Assembly (NCBI GenBank): GCA_017472305.1
Contig: JAFUQP010000020.1
Location: 1 to 64,000, forward strand
DNA from: Clostridia bacterium
Lineage (GTDB): Bacteria; Bacillota; Clostridia; Oscillospirales; CAG-272
Direction: 5' to 3'
DNA length: 64,000 bases
The number at the start of each line of letters is the position of its first letter. Position 1 is the stretch's first letter. The notes below the pieces were generated by a model. That model saw only the letters and a list, made by a program, of their open reading frames with translations. It had not been told where the DNA came from and did no database searches. This document shows, one piece after another, positions 18,228-26,766 of the stretch. The translations under genes were made by a program, and so were the position numbers.

Positions 18228-19034
18228 ATGTCAAAAAGCAAAATCAAAGGAATATCGGTGCTGATTACCTCGGTGCTTCTTATTCTGCTTGGAATTCTGT
18301 TTATTGCTTGCACGGCGCACCTCTACCTCACGGGCGGCGCGCGACCTTATTCGCGCGAGAGGGTTGGCGAATATCTTTCACTACTCGCTATTCCCTCGCT
18401 TATTACGCTTCTGTCCTGCGTTGTGAGCTTCGTTTTCGTGCTTCTGTTTGGTGAAGAAAAGAGCGAGGCTCGCGCCGACCTTACAGCACCGACGCTTAAG
18501 CGGCTTTCGGGAAGGCTCTCACTTGAGGACTGCCCCGAAAAAATCAAGGGCGAAATACTCCTCGAGAGAAAAAAGAGAAAGCTCGCTCTTCTCTTTTCTG
18601 CCGTTTTCATTGCGGTATTCTGCATAGTTATGGCAGTATTCCTTCTTAATTTTAAGAGGTTTACTCTCGAGTCCTACAATGCCGACGTAATTGAGGCGGC
18701 TCTTATCGTTCTTCCGCTTGCGGTCGGAATTGTCGGCGTTATCTGCGTTAAGTATTATTTTGACAGTGAGAGTAAAAAAAGAGAACTTTTGCTTGTTCGT
18801 GAGGGCCTTTCGGCAGGCGCTAAGGCTATCGGTGATACCGAGGCGCGTGAGGAGTGTAAATGCAAGGCTCTTGCCTTCCTTTCAGCCCACAGTGATAAGG
18901 TTTTATTGATATCGAGGCTTACTGTTATTGCACTTGCGCTTGTGTTCATCGGTGTAGGTATACTCAACGGCGGTATGGCTGACGTTCTCGGTAAGGCCGT
19001 AAGAATATGCACCGAGTGCATAGGACTCGGTTAA
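18228..19034 (+). CDS. Membrane protein ending in a CD1871A-like CxxC tail
   Basis: A 268-residue protein with helices at about 8-32, 49-74, 118-141, 153-175 and 225-245. Its last 25 residues read like the small clostridial CD1871A family (GGMADVLGKAVRICTECIGLG), with C261 and C264 forming a CxxC. In other clostridia CD1871A proteins are stand-alone and of about 40 residues, usually beside a polyferredoxin and a thioredoxin-like protein. That is exactly what follows here 12 bases downstream. I infer that the tail is a redox or cluster-related module joined to an additional membrane domain. Its biochemical role is unknown. Confidence 0.7.
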   Translation: MSKSKIKGISVLITSVLLILLGILFIACTAHLYLTGGARPYSRERVGEYLSLLAIPSLITLLSCVVSFVFVLLFGEEKSEARADLTAPTLKRLSGRLSLEDCPEKIKGEILLERKKRKLALLFSAVFIAVFCIVMAVFLLNFKRFTLESYNADVIEAALIVLPLAVGIVGVICVKYYFDSESKKRELLLVREGLSAGAKAIGDTEAREECKCKALAFLSAHSDKVLLISRLTVIALALVFIGVGILNGGMADVLGKAVRICTECIGLG

Positions 19035-19046
19035 GGGGGTGGCTGA

Positions 19047-20573
19047 ATGAAAGCGACTTTAGTTAAAATAAAGAATTGGTTTGTCCGTCACGCACCGACC
19101 AAGAGAAGAATTATTCAGCTCTACTCCGCGCTTCTTTTCAACGCGAATATTAAGGGATATATCACGGGTGATATATTCAAGGGGCTCTCAAAGAACGCCT
19201 GCACCCCCGGTCTTAACTGCTATTCCTGTCCCGGTGCATTGACCGCCTGCCCGCTCGGTGCATTGCAAAATGCCTTCTCCGAGAGCAGAAAGACAACGCC
19301 ATATTACATATTCGGTATTATCCTTATATACTGCATAATGTTTGGCAGATGGATATGCGGTTGGCTCTGTCCGTTCGGTCTGTTCCAGGACCTTGTATAC
19401 AAGATTAAGACACCGAAGCTTAAGAAAAGCAAGGTAACAAAGGCGCTCTCGTATCTAAAATACGTGGTGCTTGTGTTCTTCGTGGTTATTATTCCCTTGG
19501 CTTATGCCTTCAGGGATTTCCCGCTCCCCGGCTTCTGTAAGTACATATGCCCCGCGGGAACACTCGGCGGCGCTATCGCGCTTCTCATAAATCCCGCGAA
19601 CTCGGGCAAGTTCCTTATGCTCGGACCGCTCTTTACCTGGAAATTTGCCTTGCTCGTTTCCTTCACGGTGGCGGCAATATTCATTTACCGAGTGTTCTGC
19701 CGCTTTGTGTGTCCGCTTGGCGCGTTATACGGAATTTTCAACAAGATTGCGATTTTCGGCATAAAGCTTGAAAAGAAGGCGTGCATTGACTGCGGCAAAT
19801 GTATTACGACATGTAAGATGGATATTACGACCGTCGGCGACCACGAGTGCATAAACTGCGGTGACTGTATTTCGGTTTGCCCGACGCAGGCTATCAGCTG
19901 GCGCGGCTCGAAAATTATTCTTCCCGATAATGAAATCAAGGCTGCAACAACCGACAAAGAGCGCGAGGCGGCAAGCGCAAGGCTTAAGAAGCGCAAAAAG
20001 GTCGTATCTATTATTGTTGCGGCGGTGCTTGCAGCAGTGCTCGCAGGAGCGCTGATTTACGCAAACTTCATTGATAAGCCTACAAAGCCTACGGCAGGCA
20101 GCGAAATCGGCGACGCCTGCTACTCTATGGAGCTTGAAATCGTTGACGGTGGCGGCGCGACGGTGAGCGTTGAGGACCTTGCCGGAAAGGTTGTCGTGGT
20201 TAACTTCTGGGGCACTTGGTGCGGCCCCTGCAAGGAAGAGCTGCCGCACTTCAACGAGCTTGCAAGCGAGTACAGCGATAGCGTTGTGTTCCTTATCGTG
20301 CATACAGATTACACGCGCGACGAGGCTCCTGCTTACATCGCCGAGCACTTCCCCTCCTCAAAGATGCTCTTCGTCTACGACGTTCCTATTCTCAACGAGG
20401 ACGGCAATGCCACGGGAGATGACAAGTACTTCACCGAGCTTGGCGGCACGTCGGGCTTTTATCCTAGAACTGTAGTTCTCGACATCAACGGCAAAATCAC
20501 CTTCACAATCGACGGAAAGATTGAGAAGGCGGAGCTTGCCGATGAGATTGACAGAGCGCTTTTGAAAAAGTAA
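19047..20573 (+). CDS. Membrane polyferredoxin fused to a TlpA/ResA-like thioredoxin domain
   Basis: A 508-residue fusion. Residues 1-240 are a NapH/CcoG-like membrane part with helices near 86-104, 136-155, 170-183 and 197-214. Its cysteine motifs include C52, C58, C61, C68, C104/C108 (CGWLC), C164/C168 and C218/C222. Residues 241-300 carry two 4Fe-4S motifs: C246, C249, C252, C256 and C268, C271, C274, C278. A helix (about 319-341) then leads to an extracytoplasmic thioredoxin fold with WCGPC at 391-395 and cis-proline P473 (FYPRT). The order suggests electrons pass from cytosolic iron-sulfur clusters across the membrane to reduce an outside disulfide, as in CcdA/ResA-type systems. That flow is inference; the domains are plain. 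Confidence 0.85.
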   Translation: MKATLVKIKNWFVRHAPTKRRIIQLYSALLFNANIKGYITGDIFKGLSKNACTPGLNCYSCPGALTACPLGALQNAFSESRKTTPYYIFGIILIYCIMFGRWICGWLCPFGLFQDLVYKIKTPKLKKSKVTKALSYLKYVVLVFFVVIIPLAYAFRDFPLPGFCKYICPAGTLGGAIALLINPANSGKFLMLGPLFTWKFALLVSFTVAAIFIYRVFCRFVCPLGALYGIFNKIAIFGIKLEKKACIDCGKCITTCKMDITTVGDHECINCGDCISVCPTQAISWRGSKIILPDNEIKAATTDKEREAASARLKKRKKVVSIIVAAVLAAVLAGALIYANFIDKPTKPTAGSEIGDACYSMELEIVDGGGATVSVEDLAGKVVVVNFWGTWCGPCKEELPHFNELASEYSDSVVFLIVHTDYTRDEAPAYIAEHFPSSKMLFVYDVPILNEDGNATGDDKYFTELGGTSGFYPRTVVLDINGKITFTIDGKIEKAELADEIDRALLKK

Positions 20574-20583
20574 AAAAGCTATG

Positions 20584-20621
20584 AAAAACGGCATTGTGCA
20601 CTTAAGCACAATGCCGTTTTT
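20584..20621. terminator. Bidirectional rho-independent terminator
   Basis: A perfect 16-bp stem, AAAAACGGCATTGTGC (20584-20599) with its complement at 20606-20621, has a six-base loop and ends in T-runs on both strands. It ends the secA operon and could stop leftward lemA transcripts. Confidence 0.93.
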
Positions 20622-20722
20622 ATTTATGTTATTTGTGCGGTAGAAGGCTTGGACGCCATAAAAACCAGCCACAAACAATTGTCACCGAGAGATTTTTATT
20701 AACCGCCACCTTTACCATACAG

Positions 20723-20836
20723 TTTTCGTGAGGGAAATTTGGTGCAGAAATTCGGGTTCTTCGTCCCCAAAGCCGTATAAAAATACGGCGAGCTTGGGCG
20801 ATGGCGCGGATTTATGCCCAAATTTACCCACGAAAA
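20723..20836. repeat. Foldback repeat, copy B1
   Basis: Ends TTTTCGTGAGGGAAATTTGG (20723-20742) and CCAAATTTACCCACGAAAA (20818-20836) are inverted with small gaps. Inside is a perfect hairpin, GCCGTAT-AAAA-ATACGGC, at 20772-20789. It lies in a 386-base gene-free stretch after the secA operon, which otherwise holds only the terminator and copy B2. Confidence 0.65.
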
Positions 20837-20848
20837 TGAAAGGCAAAG

Positions 20849-20960
20849 AATTTTCGTGAAGGAAATTTGGAGCATAGGGTTTCGTTCTCGACTAGAAGGC
20901 GTAGAAAACTACGTCGATAGGAGAGAACGGAAGGCTATGCCCAAATTTACCCACAAAAAT
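20849..20960. repeat. Foldback repeat, copy B2
   Basis: Same ends as copy B1 (TTTTCGTGAAGGAAATTTGG at 20851-20870; CCAAATTTACCCACAAAAA at 20941-20959), with nested stems CATAG/CTATG, CGTTCTC/GAGAACG and CGTAG/CTACG. Its right end touches the lemA stop codon. Its core is also related to the repeat at 32599-32661. Confidence 0.7.
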
Positions 20961-21625
20961 CAGAAGAAGACGGAACGGGCGGCTTCCTTTATCTCTTCGG
21001 AAGCTGCGAAAGGAATTCTGGTGGTATATCCTGCTCTTGCTGCCACAATCTGCTTTGTGGGCCATGCGAAGATGTCGCGGTTCCATGCATTTACGGTGTC
21101 GTTGTAAAGCTCGCGAGCCGCGGTAATCTCACGCTGAAGATACATATTCTGCTGCATTGCATCAGCAATTTCCTTGTGTGCCTTGAGGTCGGGATAGTTC
21201 TCGAACGCAATGTTCACGCTCCTCGATACCTTGTCAAGCTCGCCTGCTACCGCGTTGCGGTCATCATCTGTTGCGGCACTTCCGCTGCGATACTTTGCTA
21301 TGTTCTCAAAGGTGGTCTTGTCAAGGTCGATAGCCTTGTCAAGAAGGCGCGCGCAGTTCTGAAGCACCATAACCCTCTGCTCAAGATAGTTGTCTATCTG
21401 CGAGGCATTGTGCTGAAGCTTCTGCTCGAGCTGCTGGAAGTAGTTCTTCGCTTTTATCTTCATTACGGTAAAGACTATTCCCGGGATTATGAGAAGCACC
21501 CAGAGAAGTATCTCGAAGATAAGCGAGCCTACGCCTACCTTTACGGGTATCTGCTTCTTGATTACTCCTACGTCACGTCCCTCGGTTGCTACGGGGTCAT
21601 TAAGCTCGTCTAACATATTTGCCAT
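20960..21625 (-). CDS. lemA: LemA family membrane protein
   Basis: A 221-residue protein with one N-terminal transmembrane helix (about 35-55), a long alpha-helical bundle, and the family's C-terminal signature (ARELYNDTVNAWN, then FAWPTKQIVAARAGYTTRIPF-like text with cleaner breaks at W and P). ENYPDLKA in the middle is also diagnostic. The role of LemA is not established. The gene follows the 596-residue membrane protein by 33 bases, with GGAG nine bases before the ATG, so the two probably act together. Confidence 0.9.
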   Translation of the reverse strand: MANMLDELNDPVATEGRDVGVIKKQIPVKVGVGSLIFEILLWVLLIIPGIVFTVMKIKAKNYFQQLEQKLQHNASQIDNYLEQRVMVLQNCARLLDKAIDLDKTTFENIAKYRSGSAATDDDRNAVAGELDKVSRSVNIAFENYPDLKAHKEIADAMQQNMYLQREITAARELYNDTVNAWNRDIFAWPTKQIVAARAGYTTRIPFAASEEIKEAARSVFF

Positions 21626-21658
21626 TTTTGTTTTCTCCTTTTATGTAAATATTTGTTT

Positions 21659-23449
21659 TCAAATCAGTGCTTTTATTGCCTCGCTGCCCTCTTTCATATC
21701 CTCTGCGAGGGTCGCGTAAAGTCCGTGGTAGACCACACCCGAGGGGCGGTTCTGCCCTGCTCGCTCGGAGAACTCGTCTGCGGAAAGTCCTACTCGCTTT
21801 ATAGAAATGAAGCACGAGGTTTCTATGGGAATATACTCGAGCCACTGCACGGGCACGCTATGGAACCTTCCGTCTCTGCCGAATACCGTTTCCACGTGCG
21901 TTCTCGGAATTGTCTTAAATCCGCGCGAGATTATCTCGGCATTGTCAACGTCACCGTAGCGGTTTACCGCCCGCGCCTTCATTATCACCTCGGTTTCACA
22001 GCCGTGCGGGATAAGCGACGGCTCGCGAAGCTTATTTGCAAGCACCTCATACTCGGTCGTGGGATAATTCTGTGTGTGCATACTGACGTATTTTTCAAGG
22101 CTCGGTGTCCTCGGCTCGTGGTAGGCGGGGATTGCGAGCAGCGGTGCAATATCGAAATAGACCGCCTTAAAGTAGGAATTATTATAGGCGATAAACTTTT
22201 GCCTGATTTCCTTTTCGTCGTGCGAGAAGTAGTTCTCCGTGCGACTGTCAAGCGACATTGCGGCGGTATGCTCCGAGCTGATTATATTAAGTCTTCCGCG
22301 CTTTTCAAATATGAAATCGTCGCCGAAGTTCTCCTTATCGAGAAGAAGCCTTCTCGTTTCGGTCTGTGCAAGAGGGGTATAAAGAAGCCTGAACTGCTGC
22401 TCATTTGTACGGTTTGTCGCACCGAGAAGCACTTCAAATTCACTGTTTGCAAGCTTTGTAAAGTTCGTTGACGGGTCGTCGTCGGTAAGCGCCTTGCGCT
22501 CGAGGTCCTCGAGCTTATCCTCGCCCTTGTTGATTTTCTTCTTAAGCGCTCTGTCCGAAAGGTCGTCGGAGTGCTCGGGAGTTCTCGAAAACATAAGGTC
22601 GGGGGCGGCATTGTGTCCAAAGGCAAGCCTTGTGTCGGTTGAATAGTAAGGCTTGGGCTTTGTTACCGAGGCGTGAAGGGTGTCTGTGTGGTGAACGGTA
22701 CGCATTTTACCCTTGCTGTCGCGCTCGACGGTCGTCCAGCTTATAGTTCTGTAGCCGTGGTAGGTTTCAAGTCCCATTTCCATTTTCTTTGTGGATTCGT
22801 AGAGAAAGGGGCTTGTGCCGAGAGTTCCCGAAAGAGTATCTATTACAGATATATCGGGGCTTGTCGGCGGAGAGTATCCAAAGCTCTCCGAGAGGTCGTC
22901 GAGTCGCTCGAAATTGAAGGTGTCGTCGAAGCTGATATCGGGCAGCGTCTTTTCAATGAGCCTTTGCGTATCGTAATCGGTAAAGAGGAGTAACAGCGGC
23001 TTGACCGTGGCAAGTGCTTCACTGTAGAGTGCCCTTGCGCGCTCACGCTCCTCGTCGAGCCTTTTGTCAAAGTGCTTTATCAGCTTATTTAATTTAAGGA
23101 AGATAATAAGCGGCGAGGTGACGGCGAGTGCAACTCCGAGAAGAGCCAGCGAGAGAGAAAGCCAGCCTTCAAGTCCCTCGGCAAGAAGCCCTACGAAAAG
23201 AAGGACTATACCGAGAATTGCGGCAATTATCAGAAGCACACGAAGGGTCTTATAGCCCTTAAGCTTCTTATCAAGGCGCCCGACCTCTGCCATACGCTCG
23301 TCATATTTTTTGACGGCGGCGGCGTTCCTTTCCTTGTCTATTCCCGATTTCGAGAGAAGGTTGTCGTAGAAGTCCTCGACGTTCTTCTCGTGCAGGTCGC
23401 GTGCTGTGCTGTTGTAATAGGAGAGCGGTGACAGGAGCTCTGCGTTCAT
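21659..23449 (-). CDS. Large two-helix membrane protein paired with LemA
   Basis: A 596-residue protein with a charged N-terminal helix. Two transmembrane helices follow at about 68-90 and 96-116, and then a coiled-coil rich in Lys/Glu/Arg (118-150) and a long soluble region to the end. The soluble part has repeated aromatic and charged stretches (for example FERLDDLSESFGYSPP) and a C-terminal beta-rich segment. I do not recognise an enzymatic motif. Similar large membrane proteins sit next to lemA in other low-GC Gram-positives as far as I recall, but I cannot name the family. GGAG precedes the ATG. Confidence 0.7.
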   Translation of the reverse strand: MNAELLSPLSYYNSTARDLHEKNVEDFYDNLLSKSGIDKERNAAAVKKYDERMAEVGRLDKKLKGYKTLRVLLIIAAILGIVLLFVGLLAEGLEGWLSLSLALLGVALAVTSPLIIFLKLNKLIKHFDKRLDEERERARALYSEALATVKPLLLLFTDYDTQRLIEKTLPDISFDDTFNFERLDDLSESFGYSPPTSPDISVIDTLSGTLGTSPFLYESTKKMEMGLETYHGYRTISWTTVERDSKGKMRTVHHTDTLHASVTKPKPYYSTDTRLAFGHNAAPDLMFSRTPEHSDDLSDRALKKKINKGEDKLEDLERKALTDDDPSTNFTKLANSEFEVLLGATNRTNEQQFRLLYTPLAQTETRRLLLDKENFGDDFIFEKRGRLNIISSEHTAAMSLDSRTENYFSHDEKEIRQKFIAYNNSYFKAVYFDIAPLLAIPAYHEPRTPSLEKYVSMHTQNYPTTEYEVLANKLREPSLIPHGCETEVIMKARAVNRYGDVDNAEIISRGFKTIPRTHVETVFGRDGRFHSVPVQWLEYIPIETSCFISIKRVGLSADEFSERAGQNRPSGVVYHGLYATLAEDMKEGSEAIKALI

Positions 23450-23547
23450 TTACTTCTCCTTTCCAAATGAAAAGCTAAAAAAGATGGACTGAAGCTGCGA
23501 AAAACGGCAAATTTTGTAAACAATTATTTACTTTCAAACACTTTCGG

Positions 23548-24507
23548 TTAAATCAACGAGAGGTGCGCTCCTCTGTTAAGAGTTACACGCTCTCCGTCTA
23601 CGGTTAGATAGAGCGTTCTTTTTGAGGGATTAGAGATTTCTCTTTCGCTAATGACAAGAGAGCCTAGCGCGTCCTCGTAATCGAGTATATCGGCAACCGT
23701 TCCATAGTAATAATCATTCGGGCGGTCACCGTATTTTCTTGCAAACTCCTCGAGTGCTTCCCACGTGTTGTTCCTTTCAAAGTCCGCCGAGTGTACTCCG
23801 AAGGAGAAGAACTTCAGCTTTCCGTCGTCGGGATAGCTCTCGTAAAGCTCCATTACCTCAAGAAGGGTTGTATCGTGTGCGTTGTACGTCCACCCAAAGC
23901 GGTCTGAGGGCATATCAAATCCTGTTCTGTCGCGAAGGTCTCCCGTTTTTCTTATATTGGTGTAGCCCTCCTCAATCAGGAAGCTTCTTGCTCCGTCGCT
24001 GCCGTTGCCGTGAGGCCAGGCAAAGCTCTTGACCGTACCTTTTCCGAAAATTTTCTCGAGCTCCTCCTTCGTTTCCACGGCAAAGCGCTTATAGTCCTCA
24101 AGAGGTGCTATCGCGTGCCAGCCGCGAGGCGGCTCGTAATTCCCCGTATTCTTGCCCCAATAGGTGTAAATGTGAATATTGTATACTCCGTCGGCTATCT
24201 TATAGAGATAGGAAATATCGGAATGTGTGGCATCGAAGGGCTTGTCGGAAATCGGAATATTCATTCCCTCTTTTATGACGAGCGCGTGATTTTTACAGTG
24301 GTTTGCTATCTCGTAGCCCGAGTAAAGCGCGCGGTACTCCTCGGGGGTGAGCCTGTCGCATCTATGAAGATTGAAGGTACCGAGAATTCCGTGCGGGCGC
24401 AGGATATTCAAAAGCTTCGTATCGTATTCTATATTTCCGTCGTCGATTGTGAAGGTTATGGATTTTCTTGTAAAGCCCGGGAAATAGGCCGTATCTATCT
24501 TCTTCAT
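23548..24507 (-). CDS. Polysaccharide deacetylase (NodB-like), cytosolic form
   Basis: A carbohydrate-esterase-4 fold enzyme of 319 residues. NodB motifs: TIDDGN (motif 1, about 19-25 of the chosen start), NHCKNH (the H-x3-H metal pair), and WPHGNG. No signal peptide is present, so it probably acts inside the cell or on a soluble sugar rather than peptidoglycan. The frame opens at 24549, but the ATG at 24507 has GAGG four bases upstream and gives a compact N-terminus. The last quarter (after about 250) has no further catalytic motif. It lies downstream of cysE. Confidence 0.8.
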   Translation of the reverse strand: MKKIDTAYFPGFTRKSITFTIDDGNIEYDTKLLNILRPHGILGTFNLHRCDRLTPEEYRALYSGYEIANHCKNHALVIKEGMNIPISDKPFDATHSDISYLYKIADGVYNIHIYTYWGKNTGNYEPPRGWHAIAPLEDYKRFAVETKEELEKIFGKGTVKSFAWPHGNGSDGARSFLIEEGYTNIRKTGDLRDRTGFDMPSDRFGWTYNAHDTTLLEVMELYESYPDDGKLKFFSFGVHSADFERNNTWEALEEFARKYGDRPNDYYYGTVADILDYEDALGSLVISEREISNPSKRTLYLTVDGERVTLNRGAHLSLI

Positions 24508-24591
24508 TTTACCTCTTTTCGGCTTCGGCGGATTTGTCAGCCGAAGCATTACAGATAAGCCGCATAATAATAAAGTGGCAGCTTGGGTAAA

Positions 24592-25443
24592 TTATTTTGC
24601 GTTATAGTAAACAACGCTGCCCGGCTCGACCGAGTGAGTAAGCCATACGTTACCGCCGATAACCGAGCCGTCACCGATTTTGGTATTTCCGCCGAGTATC
24701 GTTGCGTTTGCATAGATAATGCAGTCGTTACCGATATCGGGGTGGCGCTTGATGCCCTTGACGGGGTTGCCGTCGCTATCCAGCTCAAAGCTCTTTGCAC
24801 CGAGGGTAACTCCCTGATAAATCTTAACGCGGCTGCCAATCGTGGTTGTTTCGCCTATTACGATACCCGTGCCGTGGTCGATAAAGAAGTGGTCGCCGAC
24901 GGTCGCGCCTGCGTGGATATCTATTCCGGTCTTTTCGTGCGCGAACTCGGTCATAAGGCGCGGCATATAAGGAACGCCCATTTTATAGAACTCGTGGGCT
25001 ATTCTGTAGATTGAAATTGCGTAGAAGCCCGGGTACGAAAGTATAACCTCCTCGGGTGAGCGCGCGGCAGGGTCGCCCTCATAAAGCGCTTCTACGTCGG
25101 AAAGAAGAATTTCCTTGATTTCGGGAAGCTTGCCAAACAGCTCAAAGGCAATGCTCTCGGTGTCAACGACAGCAGCCTCGTCAAAAAAGGAGTATGCGGC
25201 GCTAAGTTGAAGCTTGAGCGACGAAAGAAGCCTCTCGGCAATTTCCTCACGGCTAAAAGCCTCGTCCCCGTCGAGCATAAAGTAGTCGGGAAACATCAGT
25301 GATTGCATACGCTTTACAAGCTTAATCACTTCCTTGCGCGAGGGAACGAGCACGGAGTGCTTTTTAAAATAATGCCTCTGATGCTCGGCTATTTTCTCGA
25401 GTCCAAGAAGCGTTTCGTTGATTTTTTCCTCATAAGTCTGCAT
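24592..25443 (-). CDS. cysE: Serine O-acetyltransferase
   Basis: Makes O-acetylserine from serine and acetyl-CoA for cysteine synthesis. The 283-residue protein has an N-terminal helical domain and a left-handed beta-helix of hexapeptide repeats from about 175. The active-site motifs are DHGTGIVIGET and KRHPDIG, and the end contains GGNVWLTHSVEPGS. It is the longer EpsC-type found in Clostridia, with an extended N-terminal region. A strong GGAGGT ribosome site and a promoter of its own (25466-25494) lie upstream. Confidence 0.93.
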   Translation of the reverse strand: MQTYEEKINETLLGLEKIAEHQRHYFKKHSVLVPSRKEVIKLVKRMQSLMFPDYFMLDGDEAFSREEIAERLLSSLKLQLSAAYSFFDEAAVVDTESIAFELFGKLPEIKEILLSDVEALYEGDPAARSPEEVILSYPGFYAISIYRIAHEFYKMGVPYMPRLMTEFAHEKTGIDIHAGATVGDHFFIDHGTGIVIGETTTIGSRVKIYQGVTLGAKSFELDSDGNPVKGIKRHPDIGNDCIIYANATILGGNTKIGDGSVIGGNVWLTHSVEPGSVVYYNAK

Positions 25444-25465
25444 ATAAGCACCTCCGTTTTAAAAC

Positions 25466-25494
25466 ATTTTATCACAATACGGCAACATTTACAA
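25466..25494 (-). promoter_or_regulatory. Sigma-A promoter of cysE
   Basis: TTGTAA (25489-25494), 17 bases and TAAAAT (25466-25471) on the minus strand precede cysE. The same short region also carries the opposite-strand leader of spoIIR. Confidence 0.65.
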
Positions 25495-25514
25495 TACTTT
25501 TTTTAATATTTGCG

Positions 25515-25543
25515 GTCTACTTTTTGCGGGTTTGGTGAATATT
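25515..25543 (+). promoter_or_regulatory. Possible forespore (sigma-F-like) promoter of spoIIR
   Basis: GTCTA (25515-25519) and GGTGAATATT (25534-25543) match the sigma-F pattern GYATA and GGNNANANTW with one mismatch each, but the 14-base spacer is short. spoIIR is transcribed by sigma-F in Bacillus. The site is a weak prediction. Confidence 0.3.
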
Positions 25544-25599
25544 ATCCTTCCGAGCAGGCAAGAATTTTAACTGTCAGATTAGGAAAGGAAAAAAATGGA

Positions 25600-26196
25600 A
25601 TGAAAAACACTGTATTTTATGCTGCCGTGCTGCTTTTTGCCACACTTATGATAGCAGCGCTGCCAACCGATGCCGAGGGGGAAATCTATTCCGACACGAT
25701 AAGGCTACATATTCTCGCCGAGTCGGACTCCGAAGATGACCAGAAGATAAAGCTTGCCCTTCGCGACAGGCTCCTGTCGGAGTACGGAAGTGAGCTTTCG
25801 GGTGAGGAAAGCACCTACTCGGCAGAAGAGAAAATTCTCGGGTTGCTGTCCGAGATTGAGGAGTTCTCTGCGAGGGAGTTAAGGGCTCTCGGTGCTTCGG
25901 GAGAGGTGAAGGTGACGCTTACTACGGAGTGGTACGACACCCGCGAGTACGAGGACTTCACGCTTCCCTGCGGTTATTACCGCTCGCTTCGGGTGATAAT
26001 CGGCAAGGGCGAGGGCAAAAACTGGTGGTGCGTTATGTATCCCCCGCTATGCCTCGATATTGCAACCGAGGACGCGCCCTCTGACGATGCGGTAGGATAC
26101 ACAGACGGAGAAATCAAGCTTATCAGCGACAGAGGATATAACGTAAAATTCAAGATTCTTGAAACAATTTCAAGAAGTTTCAGAAAATTCGGTTGA
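25600..26196 (+). CDS. spoIIR: Stage II sporulation protein R
   Basis: Secreted signalling protein made in the forespore that triggers processing of pro-sigma-E through SpoIIGA. The 198-residue protein starts with a signal/transmembrane segment (residues 3-20). The conserved core is RLHILAESDSEDDQKIKLAL, and WWCVMYPPLC lies near the C-terminus; both are typical of SpoIIR. The frame is open from 25510, but the ATG at 25600 gives the signal peptide and lies after AGGAAAGGA. The gene shows the organism belongs to a sporulating lineage, although one gene does not prove that it sporulates. Confidence 0.92.
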   Translation: MKNTVFYAAVLLFATLMIAALPTDAEGEIYSDTIRLHILAESDSEDDQKIKLALRDRLLSEYGSELSGEESTYSAEEKILGLLSEIEEFSARELRALGASGEVKVTLTTEWYDTREYEDFTLPCGYYRSLRVIIGKGEGKNWWCVMYPPLCLDIATEDAPSDDAVGYTDGEIKLISDRGYNVKFKILETISRSFRKFG

Positions 26197-26286
26197 TTTT
26201 TGCCTTTTCCTATGGTAAAATAGATTAAAAAGCTATGAGGGCTTATGCTTGACGTGCAGAACGTTGCCCTCGGTACGGAGATAGAA

Positions 26287-26748
26287 ATGGCAAAGCTAGA
26301 CGGCAAGACAGTAGCCGATAACAGAAAGGCTCGACACGATTATTTCGTGATAGAAACCTACGAAGCGGGAATCGAGCTTTTCGGCACAGAGGTAAAATCG
26401 CTCAGAGCAGGTACTGTAAACCTGAAGGACGCATACTGCGAAATTGACGGCGGCGAGCTTTTTGCGCTCGGCGTGCATATAAGCCCGTACGAGCAGGGCA
26501 ACATTTTCAACAAAGACCCCCTTCGCCCGAAAAAGCTGCTTATGCACAAGAGGGAGATAATGAAGCTCGCAGGACTCGTTTCGCGCGACGGATATACTCT
26601 CGTTCCGCTATCGCTCTACTTCAAGGGCTCGAACGTTAAAATGGCGGTCGGTCTTTGCAAGGGTAAGAAAATGTACGATAAGCGCGATGATGCGGCAAAG
26701 AGAGATGCTGACAGAACAATTGAAAAGGCTATGAAAAATAGGTTCTGA
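26287..26748 (+). CDS. smpB: SsrA-binding protein SmpB
   Basis: Binds tmRNA and delivers it to stalled ribosomes for trans-translation. The 154-residue protein shows the OB-fold motifs RKARHDYFV, GTEVKSLRAG and CEIDGGELF, and ends in the basic tail KRDADRTIEKAMKNRF. The frame is open from 26245, but the ATG at 26287 has GGAG six bases before it and gives the family N-terminus. No ssrA (tmRNA) gene was seen in this window. A terminator follows at 26767. Confidence 0.95.
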   Translation: MAKLDGKTVADNRKARHDYFVIETYEAGIELFGTEVKSLRAGTVNLKDAYCEIDGGELFALGVHISPYEQGNIFNKDPLRPKKLLMHKREIMKLAGLVSRDGYTLVPLSLYFKGSNVKMAVGLCKGKKMYDKRDDAAKRDADRTIEKAMKNRF

Positions 26749-26766
26749 ACACGAAAGAAAAATTAA

